Part shown: in pieces, positions 8,568 to 15,498 of the stretch
How the letters are laid out: each line of letters opens with the position of its first letter
How positions within the stretch are numbered: position 1 is the first letter of the stretch
Assembly: GCA_944389415.1 (NCBI GenBank)
Contig: CALXMF010000003.1
Location: 62,001-126,000 of the forward strand
DNA length: 64,000 nucleotides
From: an uncultured Spirochaetota bacterium
GTDB taxonomy: Bacteria; Spirochaetota; Spirochaetia; Treponematales; Treponemataceae
Direction of reading: 5' to 3'
The notes under the pieces: generated by a model
Database searches by the model: none
What the model saw: only the letters and a program-made list of their open reading frames with translations
What the model was told of the DNA's origin: nothing
Made by a program: the position numbers and the translations under genes

Positions 8568-9479
8568 ATGCGCAGAACGATACAAAAAACTTTTAGAATG
8601 CTCGCTGGTGCAGCGGCGGCAGCGCTGTCGCTGTTCGGTTGTACTCAGGAACTGTATACACCGCATGCTATTACTGGCCCCGTAGCTGCCCGGTTTATCG
8701 CTGATATTACCCCTGCCGCCCGCGTTAATCAGAAAGGAACCGACTGGACCGACGGCGACTGCATCGGCATCACAGGTGCAGGCTACACCAACGTGCCCTA
8801 CGTGAGAGAGAGCGGCCAGTTCGTGCCCGAGGATAAGACCATCTATTTCAATGACACCGAAACGAAGACCTTCAATGCCTACTATCCGTATCAGTCTGAC
8901 GGCGGAACGCTGACCGTCAGCACCGCAGCCGACAAGCAGGGCACGGGCATCGATTTTCTCTTTGCATCGGGAGCCGAGGGCAGCACCTACGAACCGGAGG
9001 TGAGCTTCACCGACAAAACCGACAAAGGCGGCCCGGACAACTCCTTCCACCACTGCATGAGTCTCATCAAGTTCACCTTCAAGGCAGGTGACGGCATCAG
9101 TTTCAGCGAAACGGAACCTGCGGTCTATACATTGTATGGGCTGAAGCACGAAGGCACATTCGACACGGCTACTGGCACGACTGCCGTAACCGCAGCCGCC
9201 GAATCGCTGATTACCATGCAGCTGGGCGGTGCCACCACTTCGCAAGTCATCATTCTCCCGCAGGGAGTGACCTCCTCTCTTGACCTTAAAGTGTCTTTCA
9301 ACGGACTGGACTATACAACCACACTGCCGAATCCATCCAAGCCCGAAGCGAATCAGTTCTCCGCAGGCTATGCCTACACCTACAACATAACGCTCAACAT
9401 CAAGGGCATCACGGTGAGCGAAGCCCAAATTACCCCGTGGGAATCCGGAGCTTCGAACGATGTAAGCGCCACGCTGTAA
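8568..9479 (+). CDS. Fimbrillin family lipoprotein
   Basis: 303 aa. A signal peptide with lipobox (AALSLFGC) gives an acylated outer-membrane protein. The mature part has fimbrillin features: a Thr/Gly-rich beta body, a DWTDGDCIGITG block, FNAYYPYQSDGGT, LIKFTFKAG, QVIILPQGV and the C-terminal YTYNITLNIKGITVSEAQI segment. Such proteins are pilus subunits of Bacteroidetes (FimA/Mfa-like), assembled by strand exchange after protease trimming. From about 8700 on the gene is much GC-richer than the spirochaetal genes around it, consistent with transfer from a Bacteroidetes donor. The start has GAGG eight bases upstream. Confidence 0.75.
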   Translation: MRRTIQKTFRMLAGAAAAALSLFGCTQELYTPHAITGPVAARFIADITPAARVNQKGTDWTDGDCIGITGAGYTNVPYVRESGQFVPEDKTIYFNDTETKTFNAYYPYQSDGGTLTVSTAADKQGTGIDFLFASGAEGSTYEPEVSFTDKTDKGGPDNSFHHCMSLIKFTFKAGDGISFSETEPAVYTLYGLKHEGTFDTATGTTAVTAAAESLITMQLGGATTSQVIILPQGVTSSLDLKVSFNGLDYTTTLPNPSKPEANQFSAGYAYTYNITLNIKGITVSEAQITPWESGASNDVSATL

Positions 9480-9538
9480 GTCCCACATACAGCTACCCCG
9501 GTGTAATGATACTGCCGGAAAAATACAAGGAGAAATAT

Positions 9539-11374
9539 ATGAAAAACAGGAATTACATACTGATAACGGGAATCATCTTGGTGCTGCTGGCATCGTGTGT
9601 GCGCGAGTTGCCGCTGGAAGTTTCCTCCAACGGAACGCCGCTGCCCGAAGGACAATACCCCCTTGAGATAGCCCGCATCACTCTCGGCGTGGAGGGCGGT
9701 GGGGCGCACCCCTGGGGGTCATCATCGGCGCGTGTTACCGAGAACATGGACGGCACGGGCAGCGTGTTCGATGCGGGCGACCGGTTCGCCGTGCAGATAA
9801 ACGGCGAGGAGGGCATCTACATCGTGCAGGACGACGGATCCACCAAAGCCGAAACACCCCTGTACTGGAGCGACTCCGGCGAACACACCGTCAGCGCCTG
9901 GTACCCCGCCACGGACGGCACCCTCGACCTCGGCGACCAAAGCAAAAGTCTTGCCTACCTGCTGGGCGGCTCGGGCACGGGAGACCACCTGACACCCGTT
10001 ACGCTGACCTTTGCCCACCAACTGGCGAAGGTACGCGTCACGCCCACCGGCGATGCACTCGGCGAAGTGCAAAGTCTCCAGCTTTATACCTATACACAGT
10101 GTACCTACGAAAAAGGCAAGGCCGGACAAGGCTCGCAAGAGGGCTGGATAGAGATGAAGAAGTGCGAATATACCGAAAACGGCGCAACCATCAACTGCTG
10201 GGAGGCGAACGTGGTGCCCGGCTACGAAATCAAGAAACTGAGGGCAAACGGCACAGAGGAACGCAACCTCTCCGCCGCCTTCACACCCGAGGCAGGCAAG
10301 TTCTACAATATCACGCTGGATAAGGACAAGGGATATACCGACGACGGACAGGGCAACTACACCGTGACCTCCGCTGAGGATCTGAAGAACATCGCCAAGC
10401 TGGTGAACGAACAATGGAATTTAGGCATCAATATCACCCTGACGGCCGACATCGACCTCTCGGGCATCGACTGGACGCCGATAGGCATAGACTATAACCA
10501 CCAATACACCGGCACCTTCAACGGCGGCGGCCATACCATCACGGGGCTGACCGTTACGACGAGTGACCAATATGCGGGCCTGTTCGGCTACCTCGGCTCC
10601 GGCGGCACGGTGAAGAACGTGGTGCTGGAGGGTGTACAGATAACAAGCGATAACAGTTTGGGCCATGCCGGCGGCGTGGCGGGATGGAGCTATGGCACCC
10701 TTGAAAACTGCTCGGTGTCGGGCAGCGTCAGCGGTAGCGGCAGTAGTAGCGACGTAGGCGGTGTGGTGGGCGCTCAACTGGGCGGTTCCATCACCGGATG
10801 CAACTCCTCGGCCACAGTGAAGGGCGTGGCCTATGCCGGCGGCATAGCGGGAGAAACAAATAGTGGTGCCTCTCTGACCGGCTGCTATGCCACGGGCAAC
10901 GTGACCATTGAAAATAACACCACAAATGCTGCCTATGCCGGCGGCGTAGTGGGATCTAACGGAGGAAGTAGCACCCTGACCGGCTGCTATGCCACGGGCA
11001 GCGTGACCGGTAGCGGAAGCGGCACCGTCTATGTAGGCGGCGTAACGGGAAGCAACGATTTAGGCACCCTGACTGCCTGCTACCATGCCAAAGGGACTGT
11101 CAGCGGCCCGGACGGAACCACAGGCGGCGTGGCGGGACGGAACTTCAAGGACTCCATGTTTGGTGGCGGTATCATCACCGCCTGCTACTGGGGAGACAAC
11201 GGCCAGGAACAAGGCATCGGTGAAGACCAGGTAGGTACCGCTCAAGCCACGAAGGTGGACGGCACAACCGTTACTTGGCAGAATGCCGTTACACAGATGA
11301 ACGCCGCCCTGAACGGTAAAGGCTGGCGTTACGAACTCGGCACTGATGATCTGCCCGTATTGAAAAAAATTTAA
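9539..11374 (+). CDS. Fimbrillin-type lipoprotein with GLUG repeats
   Basis: About 611 aa. The ATG at 9539 follows ACAAGGAGAAATAT; the longer upstream frame has no ribosome-binding site. Signal peptide with lipobox (LVLLASC). The N-terminal 250 aa are fimbrillin-like (HTVSAWYPATDGTLDLGD, LTFAHQLAKVRVTPTG). Then comes a beta-helix of GLUG-type repeats from about residue 290 (GTFNGGGHTITGLTV, YAGLFGYLGSGGTVKNVVLEG, AGGVAGWSYGTLENCSVSG, AGGVVGSNGGSSTLTGCYATG). These proteins are surface adhesin or pilus-tip candidates. GC and codon use are high and Bacteroidetes-like. The gene ends the surface operon. Confidence 0.78.
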   Translation: MKNRNYILITGIILVLLASCVRELPLEVSSNGTPLPEGQYPLEIARITLGVEGGGAHPWGSSSARVTENMDGTGSVFDAGDRFAVQINGEEGIYIVQDDGSTKAETPLYWSDSGEHTVSAWYPATDGTLDLGDQSKSLAYLLGGSGTGDHLTPVTLTFAHQLAKVRVTPTGDALGEVQSLQLYTYTQCTYEKGKAGQGSQEGWIEMKKCEYTENGATINCWEANVVPGYEIKKLRANGTEERNLSAAFTPEAGKFYNITLDKDKGYTDDGQGNYTVTSAEDLKNIAKLVNEQWNLGINITLTADIDLSGIDWTPIGIDYNHQYTGTFNGGGHTITGLTVTTSDQYAGLFGYLGSGGTVKNVVLEGVQITSDNSLGHAGGVAGWSYGTLENCSVSGSVSGSGSSSDVGGVVGAQLGGSITGCNSSATVKGVAYAGGIAGETNSGASLTGCYATGNVTIENNTTNAAYAGGVVGSNGGSSTLTGCYATGSVTGSGSGTVYVGGVTGSNDLGTLTACYHAKGTVSGPDGTTGGVAGRNFKDSMFGGGIITACYWGDNGQEQGIGEDQVGTAQATKVDGTTVTWQNAVTQMNAALNGKGWRYELGTDDLPVLKKI

Positions 11375-11400
11375 AAAACCGGAAGAATCACATATTCAGA

Positions 11401-11443
11401 ACAGACCTGGCGCCGTGTATAAAAAAGCGCGGCGCCTGTCTGT
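11401..11443. terminator. Long hairpin between convergent genes
   Basis: ACAGAC-CT-GGCGCCGTG (11401-11417) faces CGCGGCGCC-T-GTCTGT (11428-11443). The stem is about 15 bp with a small internal bulge and an A-rich loop. There is no clear T-run on either side, so it may be a factor-assisted bidirectional terminator between the fimbrillin and folC genes. Confidence 0.5.
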
Positions 11444-11456
11444 GATTATTTCAGCC

Positions 11457-12797
11457 CTAATTGAACCGTTCCTGTATTATTTTACGAATCTCCGCAAGCA
11501 GATAAAAAGAGCCTGTCGCGAGCAATACCGCATTTCTCTGTTTTGCGTATGAGATGCTGTCTGTAATAGCCTGTTCGTATGAGTCCTGAATATCTGCGCT
11601 GATGCCGTACCTTTTAAAAGTATCAGCGACTTTTGCCAGATCTGACTGTTTATCCGGGCCGGGACGTGTGGCAATAATGTGGCGGTACTTTCTGAACAGC
11701 GGAATAATATGTTCTATATCTTTGTCTGCGGCGCAGGCAAAGAGTATCTGTGTGTCCGCCTGATTAGTATACAGGGCGTCAAAAGTGTCCAGTGTATACT
11801 GAATACTTTTTACCGTATGCGCGCCATCAAGAATCATCTCAGGCAAGTTCTCTGTCGCCGGAAGAACCTCAAACCGGCCGGAAAGCCGCGCCTGAGATAA
11901 TCCCTGTTCTATGAGCTGCTCCTGCATGTGCGGATACAGAGTTTTTACTGTGACAGCGGCAAGCGCGGCGTTTTCTGCCTGAACTGCTCCCTGCAGCTGC
12001 AGCGTAGCGGACAGCGGCCGTGAAAAACACGGGGCATTGATATACATATGCGTTCCGTCACGGCGTATTTCATGCTTGATTTCTGTTACTATTTCATCAA
12101 TAAAATGAATGGGTGCGTTTTTTTCATGCGCCGCTTTTCTAAAAACCTGCCGTACTTCAGGCGGCTGCGCGGCACATAAGACTGGTGTATTTTTTTTAAT
12201 GATTCCCGCTTTTTCATATGCTATCTGTTCCAGTGTATTGCCCAGATATTCGGTATGTTCAAGTTCTATCGGTGTCAGGACAGTAATTTGAGGTGCAAGC
12301 ACATTTGTTGCGTCAAGTCTGCCGCCAAGTCCCGTCTCAAAAATGCCCCACGCGACATGCGCCTGACGAAAGCAGAGAAAAGAATACAGAGTAACCAGTT
12401 CAAACCAGGTGATTTCACGCTGTCCCGGCAGTTCTGCCGGAGGAATAGCTGTGATACCGGCAATCAGTTCCTCCTGAGCGGCGCTGTAAATGTGCTGCGG
12501 AAAAAAACCGTCCGCGCCGCAAATCCGTTCAGCAAGATAGGTGATATGTGGAGAAGTGTAAATGCCGCAAGAACAGGGCAGCTGTGCCATGATAGCGGTA
12601 ATGAGCGTACAGACAGAGCCTTTGCCTTTTGAGCCGGCGACATGAACGCTGGAAAACGCCTGCTGCGGATTTTTGAATCGCTCACAGAGAAACTCCATTG
12701 TATCCAGCCAGAATATATTTTTTTTAGGCAGCCGTTCAAAATTCAGAAAACTGTTAAGCCAGTTCTGTAAATTGTCTAATGAGGGGATTGTTTCCAT
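11457..12797 (-). CDS. folC: Bifunctional folylpolyglutamate synthase / dihydrofolate synthase
   Basis: 446 aa Mur-ligase-fold enzyme. The ATP-binding P-loop is VAGSKGKGSVCTLI. Further motifs are WGIFETGLGGRLDATNVL, ITVLTPIELEHTEYLGNTLEQIAYEKAGIIK and MILDGAHTVKS. It adds glutamate residues to folates. Length and motif order are normal for the family. It stands alone, convergent with the fimbrillin operon and divergent from the ZIP transporter gene. Confidence 0.92.
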   Translation of the reverse strand: METIPSLDNLQNWLNSFLNFERLPKKNIFWLDTMEFLCERFKNPQQAFSSVHVAGSKGKGSVCTLITAIMAQLPCSCGIYTSPHITYLAERICGADGFFPQHIYSAAQEELIAGITAIPPAELPGQREITWFELVTLYSFLCFRQAHVAWGIFETGLGGRLDATNVLAPQITVLTPIELEHTEYLGNTLEQIAYEKAGIIKKNTPVLCAAQPPEVRQVFRKAAHEKNAPIHFIDEIVTEIKHEIRRDGTHMYINAPCFSRPLSATLQLQGAVQAENAALAAVTVKTLYPHMQEQLIEQGLSQARLSGRFEVLPATENLPEMILDGAHTVKSIQYTLDTFDALYTNQADTQILFACAADKDIEHIIPLFRKYRHIIATRPGPDKQSDLAKVADTFKRYGISADIQDSYEQAITDSISYAKQRNAVLLATGSFYLLAEIRKIIQERFN

Positions 12798-12846
12798 AAT
12801 ATATCCTGATACGCGCGGCCCGCGGTAAATTATTAGTGTATGTGAT

Positions 12847-12876
12847 TTGCCTTACGCAAAAAAGTATGGTTATAAT
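12847..12876 (+). promoter_or_regulatory. Promoter for the ZIP transporter gene
   Basis: TTGCCT (12847-12852) and TATAAT (12871-12876) are 18 bases apart. The predicted start near 12883 leaves a leader of about 128 bases before the ATG at 13011. No metal-box palindrome was recognised in the leader. Confidence 0.55.
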
Positions 12877-13010
12877 AACTGCGGATGCGGTATGCTTTCA
12901 TTATATTTATCTTATAAGATGTTGTAATTTGCTATACAGGGTACTGTATCACTCATTTTTTTGCAAGAGAATGTATCCTGTTGCCGTATATCTATATTTC
13001 AGGAGGTTTT

Positions 13011-13814
13011 ATGATGCATGATACGGTGATTGCGTTTGTGTGCACTCTTATTGCCGGATTAAGTACCGGTATCGGCAGTCTGATTGCGCTGATAACAAAT
13101 CAGACGAATAAAAAATTTCTTTCTGTCAGTCTTGGTTTTTCTGCCGGAGTGATGGTGTATGTCTCTATGATAGAGATTTTTGCGGAGGCAAGAGAATCTC
13201 TTTCCATCGCGCTTGGGATGGTAAAAGGAAACTGGATAACGGTACTTGCGTTTTTTGGCGGGATGCTGTTTATCGCTATTATTGATAAAGTGATTCCATC
13301 AGAAGAAAATCCTCATGAAGTAAAATTGCTAGAAGAAGAGGATAGCGCTCGTCCTCAGACAGCAAAACTGATGAGAATGGGTGTGTTAACGGCTCTCGCT
13401 ATCGCGGTACATAATTTTCCAGAAGGGCTTGCGACATTTGTGTCGGCGCTGCAGGAACCCGGTATTGCGATTCCCATTGTCGCGGCGATTGCTATCCACA
13501 ATATACCAGAAGGAATCGCCGTATCTGTGCCAATATACCAGGCTACCGGTTCCCGGCGGAAAGCGTTCTGTTATTCATTCCTCTCCGGTCTCGCCGAACC
13601 GTTTGGGGCGCTTATTGGATGGCTGCTTTTGATGCCGTTGATGAGTGATACGGTGTTTGGTGTTATTTTTGCCGGTGTCGCCGGAATCATGGTATTTATA
13701 TCATTTGATGAACTGCTGCCAGCGGCGCATGAGTATGGCGAACATCATCTTGCGATATATGGACTGATATCGGGCATGGCTGTTATGGCGGTAAGCCTGC
13801 TCCTGTTTATCTAA
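13011..13814 (+). CDS. zupT: ZIP family metal transporter, ZupT-like
   Basis: 267 aa with about eight hydrophobic segments. It carries the paired metal-binding motifs of ZIP proteins in helices IV and V: IAVHNFPEGLATF and IAIHNIPEGIAV. It imports zinc and possibly iron or manganese. AGGAGG at 13001-13006 serves ATG 13011 or, with better spacing, ATG 13014; the upstream frame from 12981 is not used. A terminator follows directly. Confidence 0.92.
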   Translation: MMHDTVIAFVCTLIAGLSTGIGSLIALITNQTNKKFLSVSLGFSAGVMVYVSMIEIFAEARESLSIALGMVKGNWITVLAFFGGMLFIAIIDKVIPSEENPHEVKLLEEEDSARPQTAKLMRMGVLTALAIAVHNFPEGLATFVSALQEPGIAIPIVAAIAIHNIPEGIAVSVPIYQATGSRRKAFCYSFLSGLAEPFGALIGWLLLMPLMSDTVFGVIFAGVAGIMVFISFDELLPAAHEYGEHHLAIYGLISGMAVMAVSLLLFI

Positions 13815-13818
13815 ACGG

Positions 13819-13857
13819 CCGCATATTTTACAAAAAAAATATGCGGATTTATTTTTT
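13819..13857 (+). terminator. Intrinsic terminator after the ZIP gene
   Basis: CCGCATATTTT pairs with AAAATATGCGG (13819-13829 with 13836-13846), followed by ATTTATTTTTT. It separates the transporter gene from the tRNA promoter. Confidence 0.8.
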
Positions 13858-13862
13858 CCTAT

Positions 13863-13890
13863 TGACTTTTTTTTTATGATTAGCTATTAT
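13863..13890 (+). promoter_or_regulatory. Promoter of tRNA-Lys
   Basis: TTGACT (13863-13868) is followed 16 bases later by TATTAT (13885-13890), with TTATAC as the alternative -10 at 18 bases. The tRNA begins about 25 bases downstream. Confidence 0.65.
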
Positions 13891-13914
13891 ACATAACGTA
13901 CTCGATGAGAGCAC

Positions 13915-13987
13915 GGGCTACTAGCTCAGTAGGTAGAGCAACGCCCTTTTAAGGCGTGGGTCACTGGTTCGAATCCAGTGTAGCTCA
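13915..13987 (+). tRNA. tRNA-Lys (anticodon TTT)
   Basis: A 73-base cloverleaf. Acceptor arm GGGCTAC pairs with GTAGCTC. The D arm is AGCTCAGTAGGTAGAGCA. The anticodon loop CTTTTAA on a five-base stem has TTT at positions 34-36. The T arm is CACTGGTTCGAATCCAGTG. The discriminator is A and CCA is not encoded. The accessory region begins downstream of this gene. Confidence 0.95.
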
Positions 13988-14019
13988 AAAGCGTTATGTA
14001 TAACAATTAAAAAGAGAGA

Positions 14020-14047
14020 TGCCCGCCATTTGTGCGGGTATTTTTTT
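14020..14047 (+). terminator. Intrinsic terminator after tRNA-Lys
   Basis: GCCCGC (14021-14026) pairs with GCGGGT (14034-14039) around a seven-base loop, followed by seven Ts. Confidence 0.8.
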
Positions 14048-14090
14048 GTCTGTAAAAGAATTTTGTTGCTTATCAAGCATTTCATTTTTA

Positions 14091-14245
14091 ATGTATCTTT
14101 GATTCAAAAATACATTAAAAACAAATCAAAAACAGTTTAAAAACAGAATAAAAAAAGTGTATCTTTGACTCAAAAAAAGATTAAAAATGAAATAAAGAAA
14201 GTGTATCTTTGATTTAAAAAAAGATTAAAAACGGATCAAAAATAC
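14091..14245. repeat. AT-rich degenerate direct repeats
   Basis: Three copies of a unit beginning RTGTATCTTTGA start at 14091, 14157 and 14201. Each is followed by A-rich sequence with CATTAAAAA or GATTAAAAA blocks. Spacings are 66 and 44 bases. They lie just upstream of the gene at 14277, whose likely -10 TATAAT is at 14248. Confidence 0.55.
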
Positions 14246-14276
14246 TGTATAATTTTTTTGTTTATAGACTGGTTTT

Positions 14277-14708
14277 ATGTTACTGTTTTTTTGCGTTTGT
14301 CTATCGGTTTTTAGCTGTTTTGCTGCTGAAAAAGCGCCTGTAGAACCCAGCGGTTTTCTTCTCTGTCAGAGTACGGATAAAACTCTGGAGGCGGGGTGGA
14401 ATGATTTTGAAAACGGGGACTATACCGCAGCGCTGCAAAAATTCAGCAAAGCGGCAAATAAATACCGGTATGACTGGAATAAAGGGTACGCTCAGGGATG
14501 TCAGGTTCTCAGATACCTGTATTTTACTGGAGAAATTCCCCAGGAACAGTTTTTTGCAGAAATCAAAAACGTCTATGATATATGGTATACGCATAATCCT
14601 GCTGATACAGCGCACCTTGTTCCGTATTATTATGATTGGAAAAACACTATGTTTGTTACTATATGGCAGATTTCTGGTGGTGATGTAGGTCAGTATGTGG
14701 AGTGGTGA
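14277..14708 (+). CDS. Small secreted hypothetical protein with TPR-like segment
   Basis: 143 aa. A hydrophobic signal peptide (MLLFFCVCLSVFSCFA) is followed by a helix pair that resembles a single TPR unit (LEAGWNDFENGDYTAALQKF). The remainder is aromatic-rich and has no family I recognise. TATAAT at 14248-14253 lies 24 bases upstream. No strong ribosome-binding site is visible. It is probably a periplasmic protein, or a lipoprotein using the Cys in VFSC. Confidence 0.6.
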   Translation: MLLFFCVCLSVFSCFAAEKAPVEPSGFLLCQSTDKTLEAGWNDFENGDYTAALQKFSKAANKYRYDWNKGYAQGCQVLRYLYFTGEIPQEQFFAEIKNVYDIWYTHNPADTAHLVPYYYDWKNTMFVTIWQISGGDVGQYVEW

Positions 14709-15498
14709 TATAGAAGTGAACACTTATACTAAACCTCGTTTAGAATGCAAAAAGTATATAGATGGATTGCTAGGCTCTATCGGTGTACATCTTTTTTTTA
14801 TGCAAACATGTCTGCCCAGATATTTTACGATATGCTTTAACTTTTTATCTGTATACTCATATAAAAATGCGAAAAATTATTGAAAAAGGCGAATGTCGCT
14901 GGTAGGATATAAGTTAAAATGTGTATTATAAATTCTTGAGAAATGCCTGACAAACTACCTTTAATGCTTGAAGAAAGGAGAGAATGTATGGTTTATTTTA
15001 TATAAACATATGTGAAATTACTTGGAGAAAAGACAATGAGTGAAGTGTATTTGAGAAAAGTTACAGATATGACGTCGAATACGATGACAAAGCCAATACG
15101 AGATGAAGTGATAAATCTTGCTACTTAGGTTGTATATGTGGGATTCTCGATTGTGATTTTGGCGATGTTATAGAATATGTAAAAGAGTCAAAATAAAGTA
15201 AGATAACTAAGAAATCAGAATTTCTTCAAAGAAATAGTTATGGCTGGTAGAGAGGTATTCATCTTGGGATAAATCGAACATAATTAGGGCAATATTTCAT
15301 GATGTAAGGATGTGGTTCTTTATTGGAGTATGGACGTGTTAGCACAATACAAATGGTATTTCGTTTCGAATGAAATGCCATGGAGTCGGTATATCTCGAT
15401 TGCACAATATCCAAACGACACTAAACTTTTGCAGATGTTGTCGGTTTTTACCACGAATTCTATGATGAGTACAAAAATTACTGAAGGAGGCAAAAGGA
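14709..15498. other. Gene-poor junction region before the BREX operon
   Basis: No intact gene is supported in this AT-rich stretch. A start-like ATG at 15036 opens 30 codons (MSEVYLRKVTD...) and stops near 15128. A different frame across the stop reads ...GCICGILDCDFGDVIEYVKESK to about 15195, which looks like a small frameshifted relic. The short frame at 15312-15512 has no recognisable features. The region probably holds the BREX promoter, but no convincing -35/-10 pair was found. Confidence 0.4.

Noticed and set aside
8436-9488. 350-aa minus-strand ORF over the fimbrillin gene
   Set aside because: It is an antisense shadow created by the GC-rich codons of the plus-strand lipoprotein, with no start signal and a composition unlike a real protein.
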